NCBI GenBank assembly: GCA_041389525.1
Contig: JAWKRR010000029.1
Coordinates: 27,239 to 91,238 of the forward strand
DNA: 64,000 nt
Direction of reading: 5' to 3'
Source: JACKFB01 sp041389525
Lineage (GTDB): Bacteria > Myxococcota_A > UBA9042 > PHBI01 > JACKFB01
Part shown: piece after piece, positions 51,941 through 60,875 of the stretch
Layout: each line of letters begins with the position of its first letter
Numbering within the stretch: position 1 is the first letter of the stretch
The notes under the pieces: generated by a model
Databases searched by the model: none
What the model saw: the letters and a program-made list of their open reading frames with translations, nothing else
Told to the model about the DNA's origin: nothing
Program-made: the position numbers and the translations under genes

Positions 51941-52843
51941 CTACTGGACCGGGGCGCCCTGGCCGGTGCCGGCGCGCACCGACACCTGGCCCGCACGGAT
52001 GCGCGCCTGGATCGCCGCGAGGTCGAGCGAGGTCCCCATGCACTTGTAGCCGGCCGGATCGTCAGGGTCGACCGTGTCGCCGTAGAGCTTCGCGATGAGC
52101 GCCGTGGTGTCCTTGATGCGGTCGTCCGTCGCGGGATGGCTCGAGAGGAACTGGATGGTCGGCGTGCCGTTGGCTTCTTCCAACGCCTTGATTCGATTGA
52201 AGAACACAACCAGCCCGTAGGGGTTGTACCCGGCGTCGTGCGCGATCTGGGTGCCCACCTCGTCGGACTCGGCTTCGTCGGCGCGACTCGAGGGCTTGTT
52301 GACGGCCAGATCATACGCCAACGCGCTGACCTGCTTGGCGACCTCGTTGCCGATGAAGATGTCGATGATGCCGGCGGTGACGAGCTGCTTGCCCATCTCT
52401 TTGACGCCGTGTCGCTGGGTCACATGAGCCAGCTCGTGGCCGAGCACGCCGACGATCTCGCCGCAGTTCTCAGCCTCGAGGATGAGGCCGGTCGAGATGT
52501 AGACGAAGCCACCCGGGGCGGCGAACGCGTTGACGAGCGTGTCGTCGTAGATGACCTCGACCTTGTAGCCGTCGATCCGGGCCGGGTCGCGGAAGCGCGC
52601 CGAGGCGGTGACGAGCGGGGCGACCAGCTCGCGCGCCCAGACCGTCAGGGGGTCGGGCTCGTCGACGATCGGGTACTGCGCTTCGAGGTCGGCGTCGACC
52701 GTGGCGCCGATGGCGACCTCTTCCTGGTCGGAGATGAGGAAGCCGCCCAGCCCACCGTTGTCGCACGAGAGCATGCCCGCCGCGGCGAAGGTGACGAGAG
52801 TGGCAGCGGTGGCATGGCGCAGCGCGGCAGTACGGATGGTCAT
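51941..52843 (-). CDS. M48-family (Ste24/BepA-like) metallopeptidase lipoprotein
   Basis: A 300-residue lipoprotein (lipobox MLSC, Cys27). VLGHELAHVTQRHGVKEMG has the HExxH zinc motif and ADEAESDEVG gives the third ligand Glu, as in BepA-type envelope peptidases that check outer-membrane protein assembly. AGGAGA precedes the ATG at 52843 by about 9 bases; the longer frame is rejected. The next gene in the same direction encodes a barrel-like protein, which fits a role in outer-membrane quality control (inference). Confidence 0.92.
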   Translation of the reverse strand: MTIRTAALRHATAATLVTFAAAGMLSCDNGGLGGFLISDQEEVAIGATVDADLEAQYPIVDEPDPLTVWARELVAPLVTASARFRDPARIDGYKVEVIYDDTLVNAFAAPGGFVYISTGLILEAENCGEIVGVLGHELAHVTQRHGVKEMGKQLVTAGIIDIFIGNEVAKQVSALAYDLAVNKPSSRADEAESDEVGTQIAHDAGYNPYGLVVFFNRIKALEEANGTPTIQFLSSHPATDDRIKDTTALIAKLYGDTVDPDDPAGYKCMGTSLDLAAIQARIRAGQVSVRAGTGQGAPVQ

Positions 52844-53162
52844 CGACGATCTCCTGCGAGGGTTCCCGGGGCGCATCACAGTCACTGCACCCGCGAATCG
52901 CCGCAGGCTAGCCGCGCGACGGGCCCGAGACAAGCGTTCGCGACCGGCCCCCCGCCAGCGATCGGTCGCCCATGTGTGAAAAGCTGACATAGCCGACGTA
53001 CAAGTGTTGATTTTCTCTACACACGTGGCCCAGGCGTCAGCGCCGCGGGGCCTGGGATCCGAGCGGTACCCGGCGCTGAGCGCATTCGTGCATTGATGGC
53101 ACGCAGCGTGCAGACTCTATTCGAGGCGACACCCGCCCCTACCCCGCCTTCTGGAGGCTCCG
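52844..53162. other. Divergent intergenic region, 319 bp
   Basis: It separates the M48 peptidase and the Cys-rich protein gene. A less GC-rich stretch (52970-53028) has an imperfect inverted repeat (CCATGTGTGAA at 52970, TACACACGTGG at 53018) and TTGATT at 53007. I cannot assign a full promoter. No gene is supported. Confidence 0.4.
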
Positions 53163-54248
53163 ATGCCACGCACCCGATTTTCAGTCCTGCTCGTCACCCT
53201 CGGCGCCCTCGCGTTGGCCGGGCCCGCTCTCGCAGCGAACGAGGGCGAATGCGCGACCGACGCAGACTGCACGTCGGGAATGGTCTGTGAGGTCACCGGC
53301 GGCTCGGCCTGCGCCTGCCCGTCCGAGGGCGCGTGTGAGCCCTGTGAGACCGTCGAGTACCGCGAGTGCGTCCCCGGTCCGTGCAAGACCGACGCGGAGT
53401 GCGGCGGCGACTTGGTCTGCGTGACCTGGGAGGAGGACTGCGGCGACATCGCGGTCCCGGCGCCCATGCCGGCGTGCGCGCCTGACTCGTCGTGCGAGCG
53501 GGAGGCGCCTCCGAAGCAAGAGACCTGCGAGCCGGTGACCCGCGGCGCCTGCGCGCCCAAGTGGGCTGCGCCGTGTCAGGCGGCGGCGGATTGCGGCGCG
53601 GGCTTCGAGTGCGTTGAGATCGAGAGTTGCACGTGCAGCGGCGGCGGCGGCATCGACACCCCGCCCCCGACGGAGCCCGGCATGCCGACGGAGCCGGCCG
53701 CGGCGCCCGCGCCCGATGGCGAGGGCGGCGGCTCTTCGGACTCGGCAGGCCCCGAGGAGGGAGGCTCCGGTGCGCCGATGCCGCCCGAGGACGAGCGCCC
53801 CGCGTGCGAGTGTGCCCCGTCCGGCGAGAAGATGTGTGAGCCCCAGGAGGTCTCCTGCGAGACGGCCGACCAGTGCCCGTCGGGCTGGAGCTGCGAGAAG
53901 TTCACGAACGTCGCGGTCCCCTGCGCCTCGACGCCCGACGGCGAGTCCTCGTGCGACGACTTCGCGGCGGCCCCACCGAGCTCGGGGACCTGCTACCCGC
54001 CGGGATACGAGCTGTACGCCGGACTCGGCGGAGGACACGGAGCGCCGGTCAGCTCCAGCACCGACTCCGAGAGCGAGAGCCCCACGGCCCCGAACTCGGG
54101 CGTCGAAGGCGCCGGCAACGCAGCCGCGGGCGGCGGCACCGGTCCCAACTGCGCGGGCGGCGAGGCTCCGACCCTCCCGATGTTTGCGGTGCTCGGGCTG
54201 CTCCTGATGGTGCTTCAGCGCCGTCGCGCGGCCGCAGTGCGTACCTAA
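53163..54248 (+). CDS. Cys-rich surface protein with a MYXO-CTERM-like anchor
   Basis: A 361-residue exported protein (signal peptide GPALA-ANEGE). The middle is made of Cys-rich units such as CATDADCTSGMVC and CKTDAECGGDLVC. A Pro/Gly/Ser/Glu-rich linker separates two Cys-rich halves. The C-terminus has a Cys (GPNCAGGEA), a hydrophobic helix and a basic end (LPMFAVLGLLLMVLQRRRA), as in MYXO-CTERM sorting tails that anchor proteins on the myxobacterial surface. GGAGG lies 8 bases before the ATG. Confidence 0.75.
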   Translation: MPRTRFSVLLVTLGALALAGPALAANEGECATDADCTSGMVCEVTGGSACACPSEGACEPCETVEYRECVPGPCKTDAECGGDLVCVTWEEDCGDIAVPAPMPACAPDSSCEREAPPKQETCEPVTRGACAPKWAAPCQAAADCGAGFECVEIESCTCSGGGGIDTPPPTEPGMPTEPAAAPAPDGEGGGSSDSAGPEEGGSGAPMPPEDERPACECAPSGEKMCEPQEVSCETADQCPSGWSCEKFTNVAVPCASTPDGESSCDDFAAAPPSSGTCYPPGYELYAGLGGGHGAPVSSSTDSESESPTAPNSGVEGAGNAAAGGGTGPNCAGGEAPTLPMFAVLGLLLMVLQRRRAAAVRT

Positions 54249-54393
54249 GCGACCCCGGTGGCGGCCGTCGCCCTGGACCGATCGCGGTCCGGGGCGGAGG
54301 CCCTCGCCCTCGCGCGCGCCCCTGGCCCCCCCTTTCCATGGGCGCGCGCGTTCCGGTTTCCTCGGCGCGCGCGACCGTGCATCATCGCGGACC

Positions 54394-56424
54394 ATGAGAT
54401 TTCAGCGCCCGCCGTACTTCCTCCTCGCCCTCGTCGGGGCGGCCCTCTTCCTCGGCTCCGCCTGCGAAAAGAGCAGCAGCGCCACGGACGCGTCAGCCGA
54501 CGCCGACGCGGCGCCGGACACGGCAGCCGACAGCGACGCCGGGCCGGATTCGGCAGATTCGGCCGACTCACCGGACACGGTCGCCCCGTCCTGCGACCGC
54601 GCCCTGCCCTCCCCGGCCCCGGTCGACCCGAACCAGAAGAAGTTCGCGCTCTCGCTCTACCACTTCAACGTCGAGTACGTGATCGGCGGCCTCGAGGCGG
54701 TCGAGGACGACGGGACGAGCTTGCGCTTCGCGGGTCTGGCGCAGTCGGAGGGCTGGGACAACGCGCGCGTCGAGGACTGGATCATCACCGAGACCTTCGC
54801 GCCGATCCTCGGGGTGTATCAGCGCCACCCCTCGTGGAAGGTCGACATCGAGCTGCAGGCCTACATGATCGAGGTCCTGGCCGAGCGGCACCCCGCGGTG
54901 CTGGACACGCTGCGAGAGCTGGCCTGGGGCGGCCAGGTCGAGCTGATCAGCTTCCACTACGCCGCCCAGCTCTTCCTGGCCTTCCCGCGCCAGGACCAGG
55001 CGCGTTCCCTGGCGCGGGTGCGCGAGGTCTTCGAGGACCACTGCCTGCCGCTGTCGGACGTGGTCTTCAACCAGGAAGGTCAGGCGGGCGAGGGGCGCCA
55101 GCGCATGCTGGTCGAGGAGGGCTACGAGGTCGGCGTCTTCCCGAAGAACCTCTTTCGCTACCAGTACGGCGAGGGCGTGCGTTGGCCCTGGTACTCCAGC
55201 GAGGGCGGCACCCTCATCGTCGGCCCAGGCTCGGTGGACCCGGCGAGCGGCATCGAGCTGGTGTGGGATTTCTTCGACGATGGCGAGCTGCGCGCGGTGC
55301 CGGAGGCCGTCAATCCTTACCTGGCCGCGCTGTCTGAGATGGACCCCGAGCGGGTCGCGAGCCTCGAGGCCGAGCTGACGGCGCGCGAGGCCGACGGCTA
55401 CCTGCTGACCTCCATCAGCGACTACGTGCGGCACCTGGACCTGCTGGGCGTCGAGAAGAAGCCCGCGCCGCCGCTGCTCGACGGGACCTGGCAGCCCACC
55501 AGCACGACCAGCTCGATCCACCGCTGGCTCGGCGGCGCCAGCCTCGTCTGGCACGACGCGGAGGAGGACATCCTGGTGCGCTCGGGGAACGCTGAGGCGC
55601 GGATGCACGTCGCGACGACCGAGGCTCTGCTTGAGGCGGCGCGCGCAGCCGGCGCAGACGTCAGCGCGCTGACCCCGCGGATGAAGGCCGCGTGGGACAA
55701 CCTCTTCCACGCCGAGGTCAGCGACGCGACCGGCGTCAACCCGTGGCGCGGCGAGGTCCTGTGGTGCCGCCGGCTCAACGAAGCGCTGCTGGTGGAGACC
55801 GCCGCGATGCGCGCTGAGCTGCTCGCGGCGCTCGGGACGCCCCACGCCTCGGTCGACCTGCGCACGGGCGCGGTCACCAAGCTCACCGACATCCCGATGC
55901 CCGAGCCGCCGACCGTCACCACCGCGCCGCTTGAGGTCACCGTCGAGGCCGAGGCCCGGCAGACCAGCGTCCAGTGGACCCAGGTTGGCCCCACGATCAA
56001 GCGGATGGAGTTGACGATCAGCGCCGCCGACCCCAGCGCCGTGCTGTGCGACGAGTGCGATAATCGCACGGTGCGGGTTGAGTTTCCGCGCGTCGACGAC
56101 GTGCTGCGGCACAGCCCGGGCCTCATGGAAGATGAGGTGCGCGAGTACCCGCTCTCGGGCTTCGCGTTCGAGGTGGGCGAGGTCTGGCTACCCCTGTCCA
56201 ACGGGCTCATCGGCCTGGGCGGGGACCGTTGGGTCATCAAGCACACCCGCGTCGCGCACATGGGCGTGCGGGTGAGCGCGACCGACCCCCACGTCGATTT
56301 CGTCGACCAGACGCTGCCCGTGGGCGCGACGGCGCGCTGGGTCTTCGACGTCCTCGAGGGCGACGCGGACGCAGCGCTCAACTGGGCCAACCGCGTCAAC
56401 ATCGACCCGATCGTCTACTACTGA
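54394..56424 (+). CDS. Lipoprotein with GH57/GH38-like barrel, putative glycoside hydrolase
   Basis: A 676-residue lipoprotein (Cys25 in FLGSACEKS) with an Asp/Ala/Ser tether of about 40 residues. The mature part begins FALSLYHFNVEY and goes on with GQVELISFHYAAQLFLAFPR, DVVFNQEGQAGEGRQRM and WPWYSSEGGTLIVGPG, the general pattern of (beta/alpha)7 glycoside hydrolases of the GH57/GH38 kind. Later AWDNLFHAEVSDATGVNPWR and a C-terminal beta domain follow. The likely acid residues cannot be fixed by eye. It may trim polysaccharide at the surface, but this call is tentative. Confidence 0.6.
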   Translation: MRFQRPPYFLLALVGAALFLGSACEKSSSATDASADADAAPDTAADSDAGPDSADSADSPDTVAPSCDRALPSPAPVDPNQKKFALSLYHFNVEYVIGGLEAVEDDGTSLRFAGLAQSEGWDNARVEDWIITETFAPILGVYQRHPSWKVDIELQAYMIEVLAERHPAVLDTLRELAWGGQVELISFHYAAQLFLAFPRQDQARSLARVREVFEDHCLPLSDVVFNQEGQAGEGRQRMLVEEGYEVGVFPKNLFRYQYGEGVRWPWYSSEGGTLIVGPGSVDPASGIELVWDFFDDGELRAVPEAVNPYLAALSEMDPERVASLEAELTAREADGYLLTSISDYVRHLDLLGVEKKPAPPLLDGTWQPTSTTSSIHRWLGGASLVWHDAEEDILVRSGNAEARMHVATTEALLEAARAAGADVSALTPRMKAAWDNLFHAEVSDATGVNPWRGEVLWCRRLNEALLVETAAMRAELLAALGTPHASVDLRTGAVTKLTDIPMPEPPTVTTAPLEVTVEAEARQTSVQWTQVGPTIKRMELTISAADPSAVLCDECDNRTVRVEFPRVDDVLRHSPGLMEDEVREYPLSGFAFEVGEVWLPLSNGLIGLGGDRWVIKHTRVAHMGVRVSATDPHVDFVDQTLPVGATARWVFDVLEGDADAALNWANRVNIDPIVYY

Positions 56425-56470
56425 GTCTGCGGGTACCGAGGCCTCGGGGCCCTCGCCAGCGCCAAAATCC

Positions 56471-56986
56471 TCAGTCGCCGCCGGCCCCCGCGTCCGCCTC
56501 AGCGCAGGCCGGCGCGTAGAAGCAAGGCCCGCAGTCGCGCGTGCAGTCGAGGCCGTAGTACGGGGAGAACCCCAGCGGGCAGGTCCAGGCCTCGCCGCCG
56601 CAGACCGCCTCCGCCACGACGTCGAAGTCGCAACAGCACGGCATGTTCGCGGGCGCGCAGCCGCCGGGGCCCGCGTCGGTGTCGCCGTCCGGCCCCGCGT
56701 CGTCGGTCCCGTCGGCATCGGCGTCCGGCCCCACGTCCGTGGCGGTATCGGCGACTGCGTCGGCGGTGGCGTCGGGCGCGACTCCATCGCTCATCACGGC
56801 CGTATCGCCGCCAGCGTCCAGCCCAGGCGCCGGCCCGCCGGTGTCGACGGACGCGCCCGCGTCGCCCACAGGCACGCTCGTCGCGTCACCCGCCGGGTGC
56901 GGCGTCGGGTTCGACGAGCACGCGGGCGCGAGCGCGAACACGCACATCAGAGCGAAGCCAAACGCGAAGGTGACAGGACGGGACAT
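56471..56986 (-). CDS. Small Cys-rich lipoprotein with Asp/Ala tether
   Basis: A 171-residue lipoprotein (lipobox LAPAC, Cys23). About 85 residues of Asp/Ala/Val/Gly tether are followed by a compact Cys-rich domain (about residues 110-165: NMPCCCDFDVVAEAVCGG, then CTRDCGPCFYAPAC). The family is unknown; the domain may be held by disulfides. It is convergent with the putative glycoside hydrolase, 46 bases apart. Confidence 0.72.
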   Translation of the reverse strand: MSRPVTFAFGFALMCVFALAPACSSNPTPHPAGDATSVPVGDAGASVDTGGPAPGLDAGGDTAVMSDGVAPDATADAVADTATDVGPDADADGTDDAGPDGDTDAGPGGCAPANMPCCCDFDVVAEAVCGGEAWTCPLGFSPYYGLDCTRDCGPCFYAPACAEADAGAGGD

Positions 56987-57052
56987 CAGGCAGACCGGCG
57001 TCGAGAGAGGGCGAGAGCCTCGAGCTTAGCCAGCCAGGCGCCGCGATGCCAG

Positions 57053-58378
57053 TCAGGCGTCGGCGGGCCGCCGGAAGCGCCGCACCAAGAACGCGTCGAC
57101 GCCGTCGACCGGCGCGATGAGGGAGGGCTGGCTTACCTCGACCAGCCCTGCAGGGGCGACGTCACCCGCTTCGGCCCCGACGAACGAGCACACGGCGTAG
57201 AGCAGCTGGCCGCCCGGCGCCACATGCGCGCCCGCCGCGTGGAGCAGCCGCGCCTGAAGCTCGACCATGCGGCCCACGTCGGCCGGCTCGCGCCGCCACG
57301 CGATCTCGGGGTGCCTGCGGATGGTGCCCAGGCCCGTGCAGGGCGCGTCGACCAGGACGTGGTCGAACTGCCCAAGGTTGACGCTGGTGTCGGTCGCGTC
57401 GATCGCCAGGGTGTCGATTCGCTCGGAGACGCCCAGTCGTTGGGCCAGCTCGCGCGCCGACTCCAGCTTCTCGGGGATCACGTCGACCGCCAGCACCCGC
57501 GCGCCCCGGTCGGCCATCGCGGTCGACTTCACGCCGCGCCCGGCGCACAGGTCCAGCACCCGCGCGCCGTCGAGGTCGCCCAGGAGATCGATGACGTGGA
57601 GGCTGGCGGGGTCCTGCGGCGTGATGAGACCGTCGCGAAAGGCCGCGCTGACGAAGGGGTCGCCGGGCCCCGTCACGATGAGGGTGCCGTGGGGGCCGGG
57701 TTCGGCGACGAAGCCGTCGCGCTCAAGCGACGCCTTGGCCGCCTCGGCGCCGCCGCGGTGCTCGGTGGGCCTCACGGTGTTGGGGGCGCGCTCGCGCAGG
57801 GCCCGGGCGTTCGCCTCCAGGGCGTCCGGGCCGACCGCCGCGCGCAGATGCGGAACCAGCCAATCAGGCAGGCTCCACCTCACTCCGACCGAGGCGTCGT
57901 CGTCGCCCATGGGCAGGCTCTCGGGCCGCTCGGCCACACGCCGCAGCACGCCGTTGAGCAGCCCCGTGATGCGCCCGGCGCCGACCATGCGAGCGGCGTC
58001 CTGGGTCGAGCTCACCGCGGCGCCCACGTGCACGCGGTCGAGGATGAGCAATTGATAGGCGCCGATTCGCAGCAGCACCTGAGCGATGGGCTCCAGCGTC
58101 GAGATCCCGCGCCGCACGAAGGGCGCGAGCGCGTGGTCGAGGCGCCGCCCCTGACGCAACACACCGTAGACCAGCTCGGTCGCCAAGCCGGCGTCCCGCG
58201 GGTCCTCGAGCGGCGTGTACCGCAGCGCCGCCGACAGCGCGTCACCGGAGCGTGCGCCCTCAAAGCCCACCTCGACGAGCACCCGCGCCGCGAGCGCCCT
58301 CGGTGCCGCGCCGGGTGGTCCCCCGCCCTGTCGCCCTCCGCGGCCTCGCCGCCGCCCCTCGTCCCGACCCGTCGCCAC
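57053..58378 (-). CDS. rsmB: 16S rRNA m5C methyltransferase RsmB (Sun/Fmu)
   Basis: A 441-residue enzyme that methylates C967 of 16S rRNA. The N-terminal NusB-like domain (LVYGVLRQGRRLDHALA and later GLLNGVLRRVAE) is followed by the Rossmann methyltransferase with SAM loop VLDLCAGRGVKSTAMA, the catalytic Cys in VDAPCTGLGTIRRHPE and the second Cys in YAVCSF. Start GTG has AGGAGGGGG upstream. The basic N-terminal 28 residues (ATGRDEGRRRGRGGRQ) are an unconserved extension. It lies alone between unrelated genes. Confidence 0.94.
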   Translation of the reverse strand: MATGRDEGRRRGRGGRQGGGPPGAAPRALAARVLVEVGFEGARSGDALSAALRYTPLEDPRDAGLATELVYGVLRQGRRLDHALAPFVRRGISTLEPIAQVLLRIGAYQLLILDRVHVGAAVSSTQDAARMVGAGRITGLLNGVLRRVAERPESLPMGDDDASVGVRWSLPDWLVPHLRAAVGPDALEANARALRERAPNTVRPTEHRGGAEAAKASLERDGFVAEPGPHGTLIVTGPGDPFVSAAFRDGLITPQDPASLHVIDLLGDLDGARVLDLCAGRGVKSTAMADRGARVLAVDVIPEKLESARELAQRLGVSERIDTLAIDATDTSVNLGQFDHVLVDAPCTGLGTIRRHPEIAWRREPADVGRMVELQARLLHAAGAHVAPGGQLLYAVCSFVGAEAGDVAPAGLVEVSQPSLIAPVDGVDAFLVRRFRRPADA

Positions 58379-58563
58379 GCCCCCTCCTGCAAGCCCGCTT
58401 GACGGCCCCGGCCGCGTCGTGGACCTTACTACGGCATTGGCGATTGTTGACCCACCATCGTCCGCGACACGAGTTCACCGCGCCGTTCCTCGGACTTCGA
58501 GACCCCAGAACGCACGCGGCACCCGCCCCCACCCGTCGCACCGAAGGCGAGGATTCACGCCGG

Positions 58564-59538
58564 ATGCCTAAGAAGGTCAAACGGCTGCTCCCCTGGCTGC
58601 TGAGCCTAGCCATCGTCGGCTACCTCTTCGCCTCCGTAGACCGCGCCGCGGTCCGGCAGGCGATGGCGAGCGCGGACCTCACCGCACTCGCGGCGTGGCT
58701 CACCTTCTTCGCGCTGCTCGCCTTCGTCGCGGACTCGGCCACGCTGCATGTGCTCTTCCGCCGCCTGCTCGACCGGCTGCCCTACCGCGAAGTCCTCGCC
58801 GTCAAAGGCGTCAGCTACTTCCTCAACGCGCTCAATTACAGCGCGGGGGCCGGTGCGGTCGCGTGGTTCGCCCACCGCAAGACGAAGCAGCCCTTCCTGG
58901 CCGCCCTCTCGACCTTGCTGTGGCTCAACTTCATCGACGTCATCGCCCTGCTGGTCCTGCTGGTCTTCGGCGCCACATTGGGCCGCGAGCACGTCCCCGC
59001 CGCCATCGCCGACCGCCTCGGCTGGGTGCTGCTGGGGGGCTGGCTTATCACCGCCGGCGCGCTGGTCTACTGGCGTCTGGGCGTGAACTTCCTCGTGCTC
59101 GGGCGGCTGCGTGAGTGGCGAATCTTCCACGCCTTTCGCAGAGCGCACCTCGCGGATTACGCCGTCATGGTGGGGCTCCGCACCGTCTTCATCGGCCTCT
59201 ACGTGTTCATGGCCTACGCGACGCTGCCGACCTTCGACATCCACATCGGCCTCGCCGCGCTGCTGGTCTACGTGCCGCTGCTCACCTTCGTTCAGATCGT
59301 CCCGGCCTCGGTCTCCGGCCTCGGGGCCATCCAGGTCGTCATGATCGCGCTCTACAGCCGACACGTGGCGCCGGGCGCCGGCGACGCCACCGCGCAGGTC
59401 CTGGCCTACTCGACCATCGCCGGCCCGCTGACCACGCTGATTCGCCTCGTCATTGGCTACGCGTTCATGTCCAACGTCGCCCGAGATCTGGTGCCTGACG
59501 AGGCGACCCTCGCCGCCGCGCGCGAGTCGGGCTCCTGA
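58564..59538 (+). CDS. Lysylphosphatidylglycerol-synthase-TM-type (UPF0104) membrane protein
   Basis: A 324-residue integral membrane protein with eight or so helices. LKRLLPWLLSLAI-like and GYLFASVDRAAVRQAM at the start, SYFLNALNYSAGAGAVAWFA and VQIVPASVSGLGAIQVVMIA later are the marks of the LPG synthase TM (UPF0104) family, which flips or binds lipids and includes many proteins of unknown role. The catalytic aminoacyltransferase domain is absent. The ATG at 58564 is chosen because the longer frame adds a Pro/Arg-rich stretch. Confidence 0.85.
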   Translation: MPKKVKRLLPWLLSLAIVGYLFASVDRAAVRQAMASADLTALAAWLTFFALLAFVADSATLHVLFRRLLDRLPYREVLAVKGVSYFLNALNYSAGAGAVAWFAHRKTKQPFLAALSTLLWLNFIDVIALLVLLVFGATLGREHVPAAIADRLGWVLLGGWLITAGALVYWRLGVNFLVLGRLREWRIFHAFRRAHLADYAVMVGLRTVFIGLYVFMAYATLPTFDIHIGLAALLVYVPLLTFVQIVPASVSGLGAIQVVMIALYSRHVAPGAGDATAQVLAYSTIAGPLTTLIRLVIGYAFMSNVARDLVPDEATLAAARESGS

Positions 59539-59550
59539 GGCGAGACCCGC

Positions 59551-60003
59551 TCAGGGCGCGGGTTCGGTGTCCTCGTCATCGGGGCGCGGGGGGGGACCGA
59601 ACGCGATGGGCCGCATCGTCACGACGAGGGCGCCGCGACCGCAGGTGATGAGGGAGGAGTCCATGCGCCCTTGGACGATCCACGTGTGACCTGCGCCGCG
59701 GCGTGGCTGCTTCGCCGTCGCCTCGCGCAGCGCCACCAGCACAGGGTCCTCCTCGTTGGAGACGTCGAACGCCACCCGCTGCCAGACCTCGCCCAGGTGC
59801 ACCTCGAAGGGCGGACACCCGCACGCGGCCGGGTTGAAGCGCAGCGTGAAGACGCGGGTGTCGTTGGCCTCTAGCAGGCGCTGGCGCACGGTCTCGGCGT
59901 AGTCGGGCGCGGGCGCCGTGAGCGAGGGTTTGCCGCCCCGCGAGCTCGCACACGCCGCGAACAGCGCGACGGCGACCAGCGCCCATGGGAGCGCGCGCCT
60001 CAT
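59551..60003 (-). CDS. Small lipoprotein, unknown
   Basis: A 150-residue lipoprotein (lipobox LFAAC). The mature part has ACGCPPFEVHLGEVWQRVAFDV and a later TCGRGALVVTMRPIAF; two Cys near AACGC could be paired. The family is not recognised. Its ATG overlaps the UbiA-like gene stop by 4 bases (ATGA), so the two are co-translated. Confidence 0.65.
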   Translation of the reverse strand: MRRALPWALVAVALFAACASSRGGKPSLTAPAPDYAETVRQRLLEANDTRVFTLRFNPAACGCPPFEVHLGEVWQRVAFDVSNEEDPVLVALREATAKQPRRGAGHTWIVQGRMDSSLITCGRGALVVTMRPIAFGPPPRPDDEDTEPAP

Positions 60004-60869
60004 GCGGCGTAAATCACGGCGACGACCACCAGACCCCAGAGCACCAAGTTCAGGATGAACGGCGGGTCGGTCATCATCAGGTCGGTGGGGCTGACGCCCT
60101 GGTCGACGCGCTCGGTGAGGCGGTGGAAGCGCCACAGGCCGAAGACCACCAGGGGCAGCGTCCAGACGAGGTCGCGAGGCGAGAACCCCGAGTGGGTCGA
60201 GCCGAGCAGGGTGTACGCGGCGTAGCAGCCCAGGGTCGCGGCGGCGAGCACGCTCATGGCCGGGCGCACCTTGTCGAGATCGTAGCGCTCGAGCACGCGC
60301 CGCTGGGGGCTGCCGTCGGAGCCGAGGGCGAGCAGCTCGTGCTTGCGTTTGCCGAGCGCCAGGAACGCCGCGAGCAGGAACGTGCAGGCGGCGAGCCACA
60401 CGGAGAGCGGCACGTCGATGGCCACCGCGCCGCCGACGAGGCGGAGGATGAAGCCGGCGGCGATGAAGAGCACGTCGAGGAAGGGGACGTGCTTGAACTT
60501 GAACGAGTAGCCGACGTTGAGCAGGTAGTAAGCGCCGATGACGCCGGTGAGGACCGGGTTCAGCGCGGTGGCGGCGGCGAGCGAGCCCAGCAGCAGCGCG
60601 ATGAGGGCGCCGACCGCTCGCTCACGGGAGAGCCGGCCGGCGGCGATGGGGCGGTGGCGCTTGACAGGGTGCTGGCGGTCGTTGGGCGCGTCGATGAGGT
60701 CGTTGAGCAGGTAGACCGCGCCCGAGACCATGCAAAACAGCACGAACGCGATGCTCGCCCGCAAGAGCGGCCGGGTGTCCGACGCCTCCTGCGCGAACAC
60801 CAGCGGGGCGAGCACAAAGAGGTTCTTCACCCATTGATGCGGGCGCATCGAGCGGAGGATATCGCGCAC
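60000..60869 (-). CDS. UbiA-family prenyltransferase, decaprenyl-phosphate phosphoribosyltransferase-like
   Basis: A 289-residue membrane protein with about nine helices. RPHQWVKNLFVLAPLVFA and the Asp motif NDLIDAPNDRQHPVKRHRPI are those of the UbiA branch that makes decaprenylphosphoryl phosphoribose in mycobacteria (DPPR synthase), a precursor of arabinan; a later GKRKHELLAL gives the second motif. UbiA proteins of quinone synthesis are related, but the RPHQWVKN start favours DPPR-like enzymes. The start is GTG with no clear ribosome site. The following gene overlaps by 4 bases. Confidence 0.85.
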   Translation of the reverse strand: MRDILRSMRPHQWVKNLFVLAPLVFAQEASDTRPLLRASIAFVLFCMVSGAVYLLNDLIDAPNDRQHPVKRHRPIAAGRLSRERAVGALIALLLGSLAAATALNPVLTGVIGAYYLLNVGYSFKFKHVPFLDVLFIAAGFILRLVGGAVAIDVPLSVWLAACTFLLAAFLALGKRKHELLALGSDGSPQRRVLERYDLDKVRPAMSVLAAATLGCYAAYTLLGSTHSGFSPRDLVWTLPLVVFGLWRFHRLTERVDQGVSPTDLMMTDPPFILNLVLWGLVVVAVIYAA

Positions 60870-60875
60870 GCGCAG

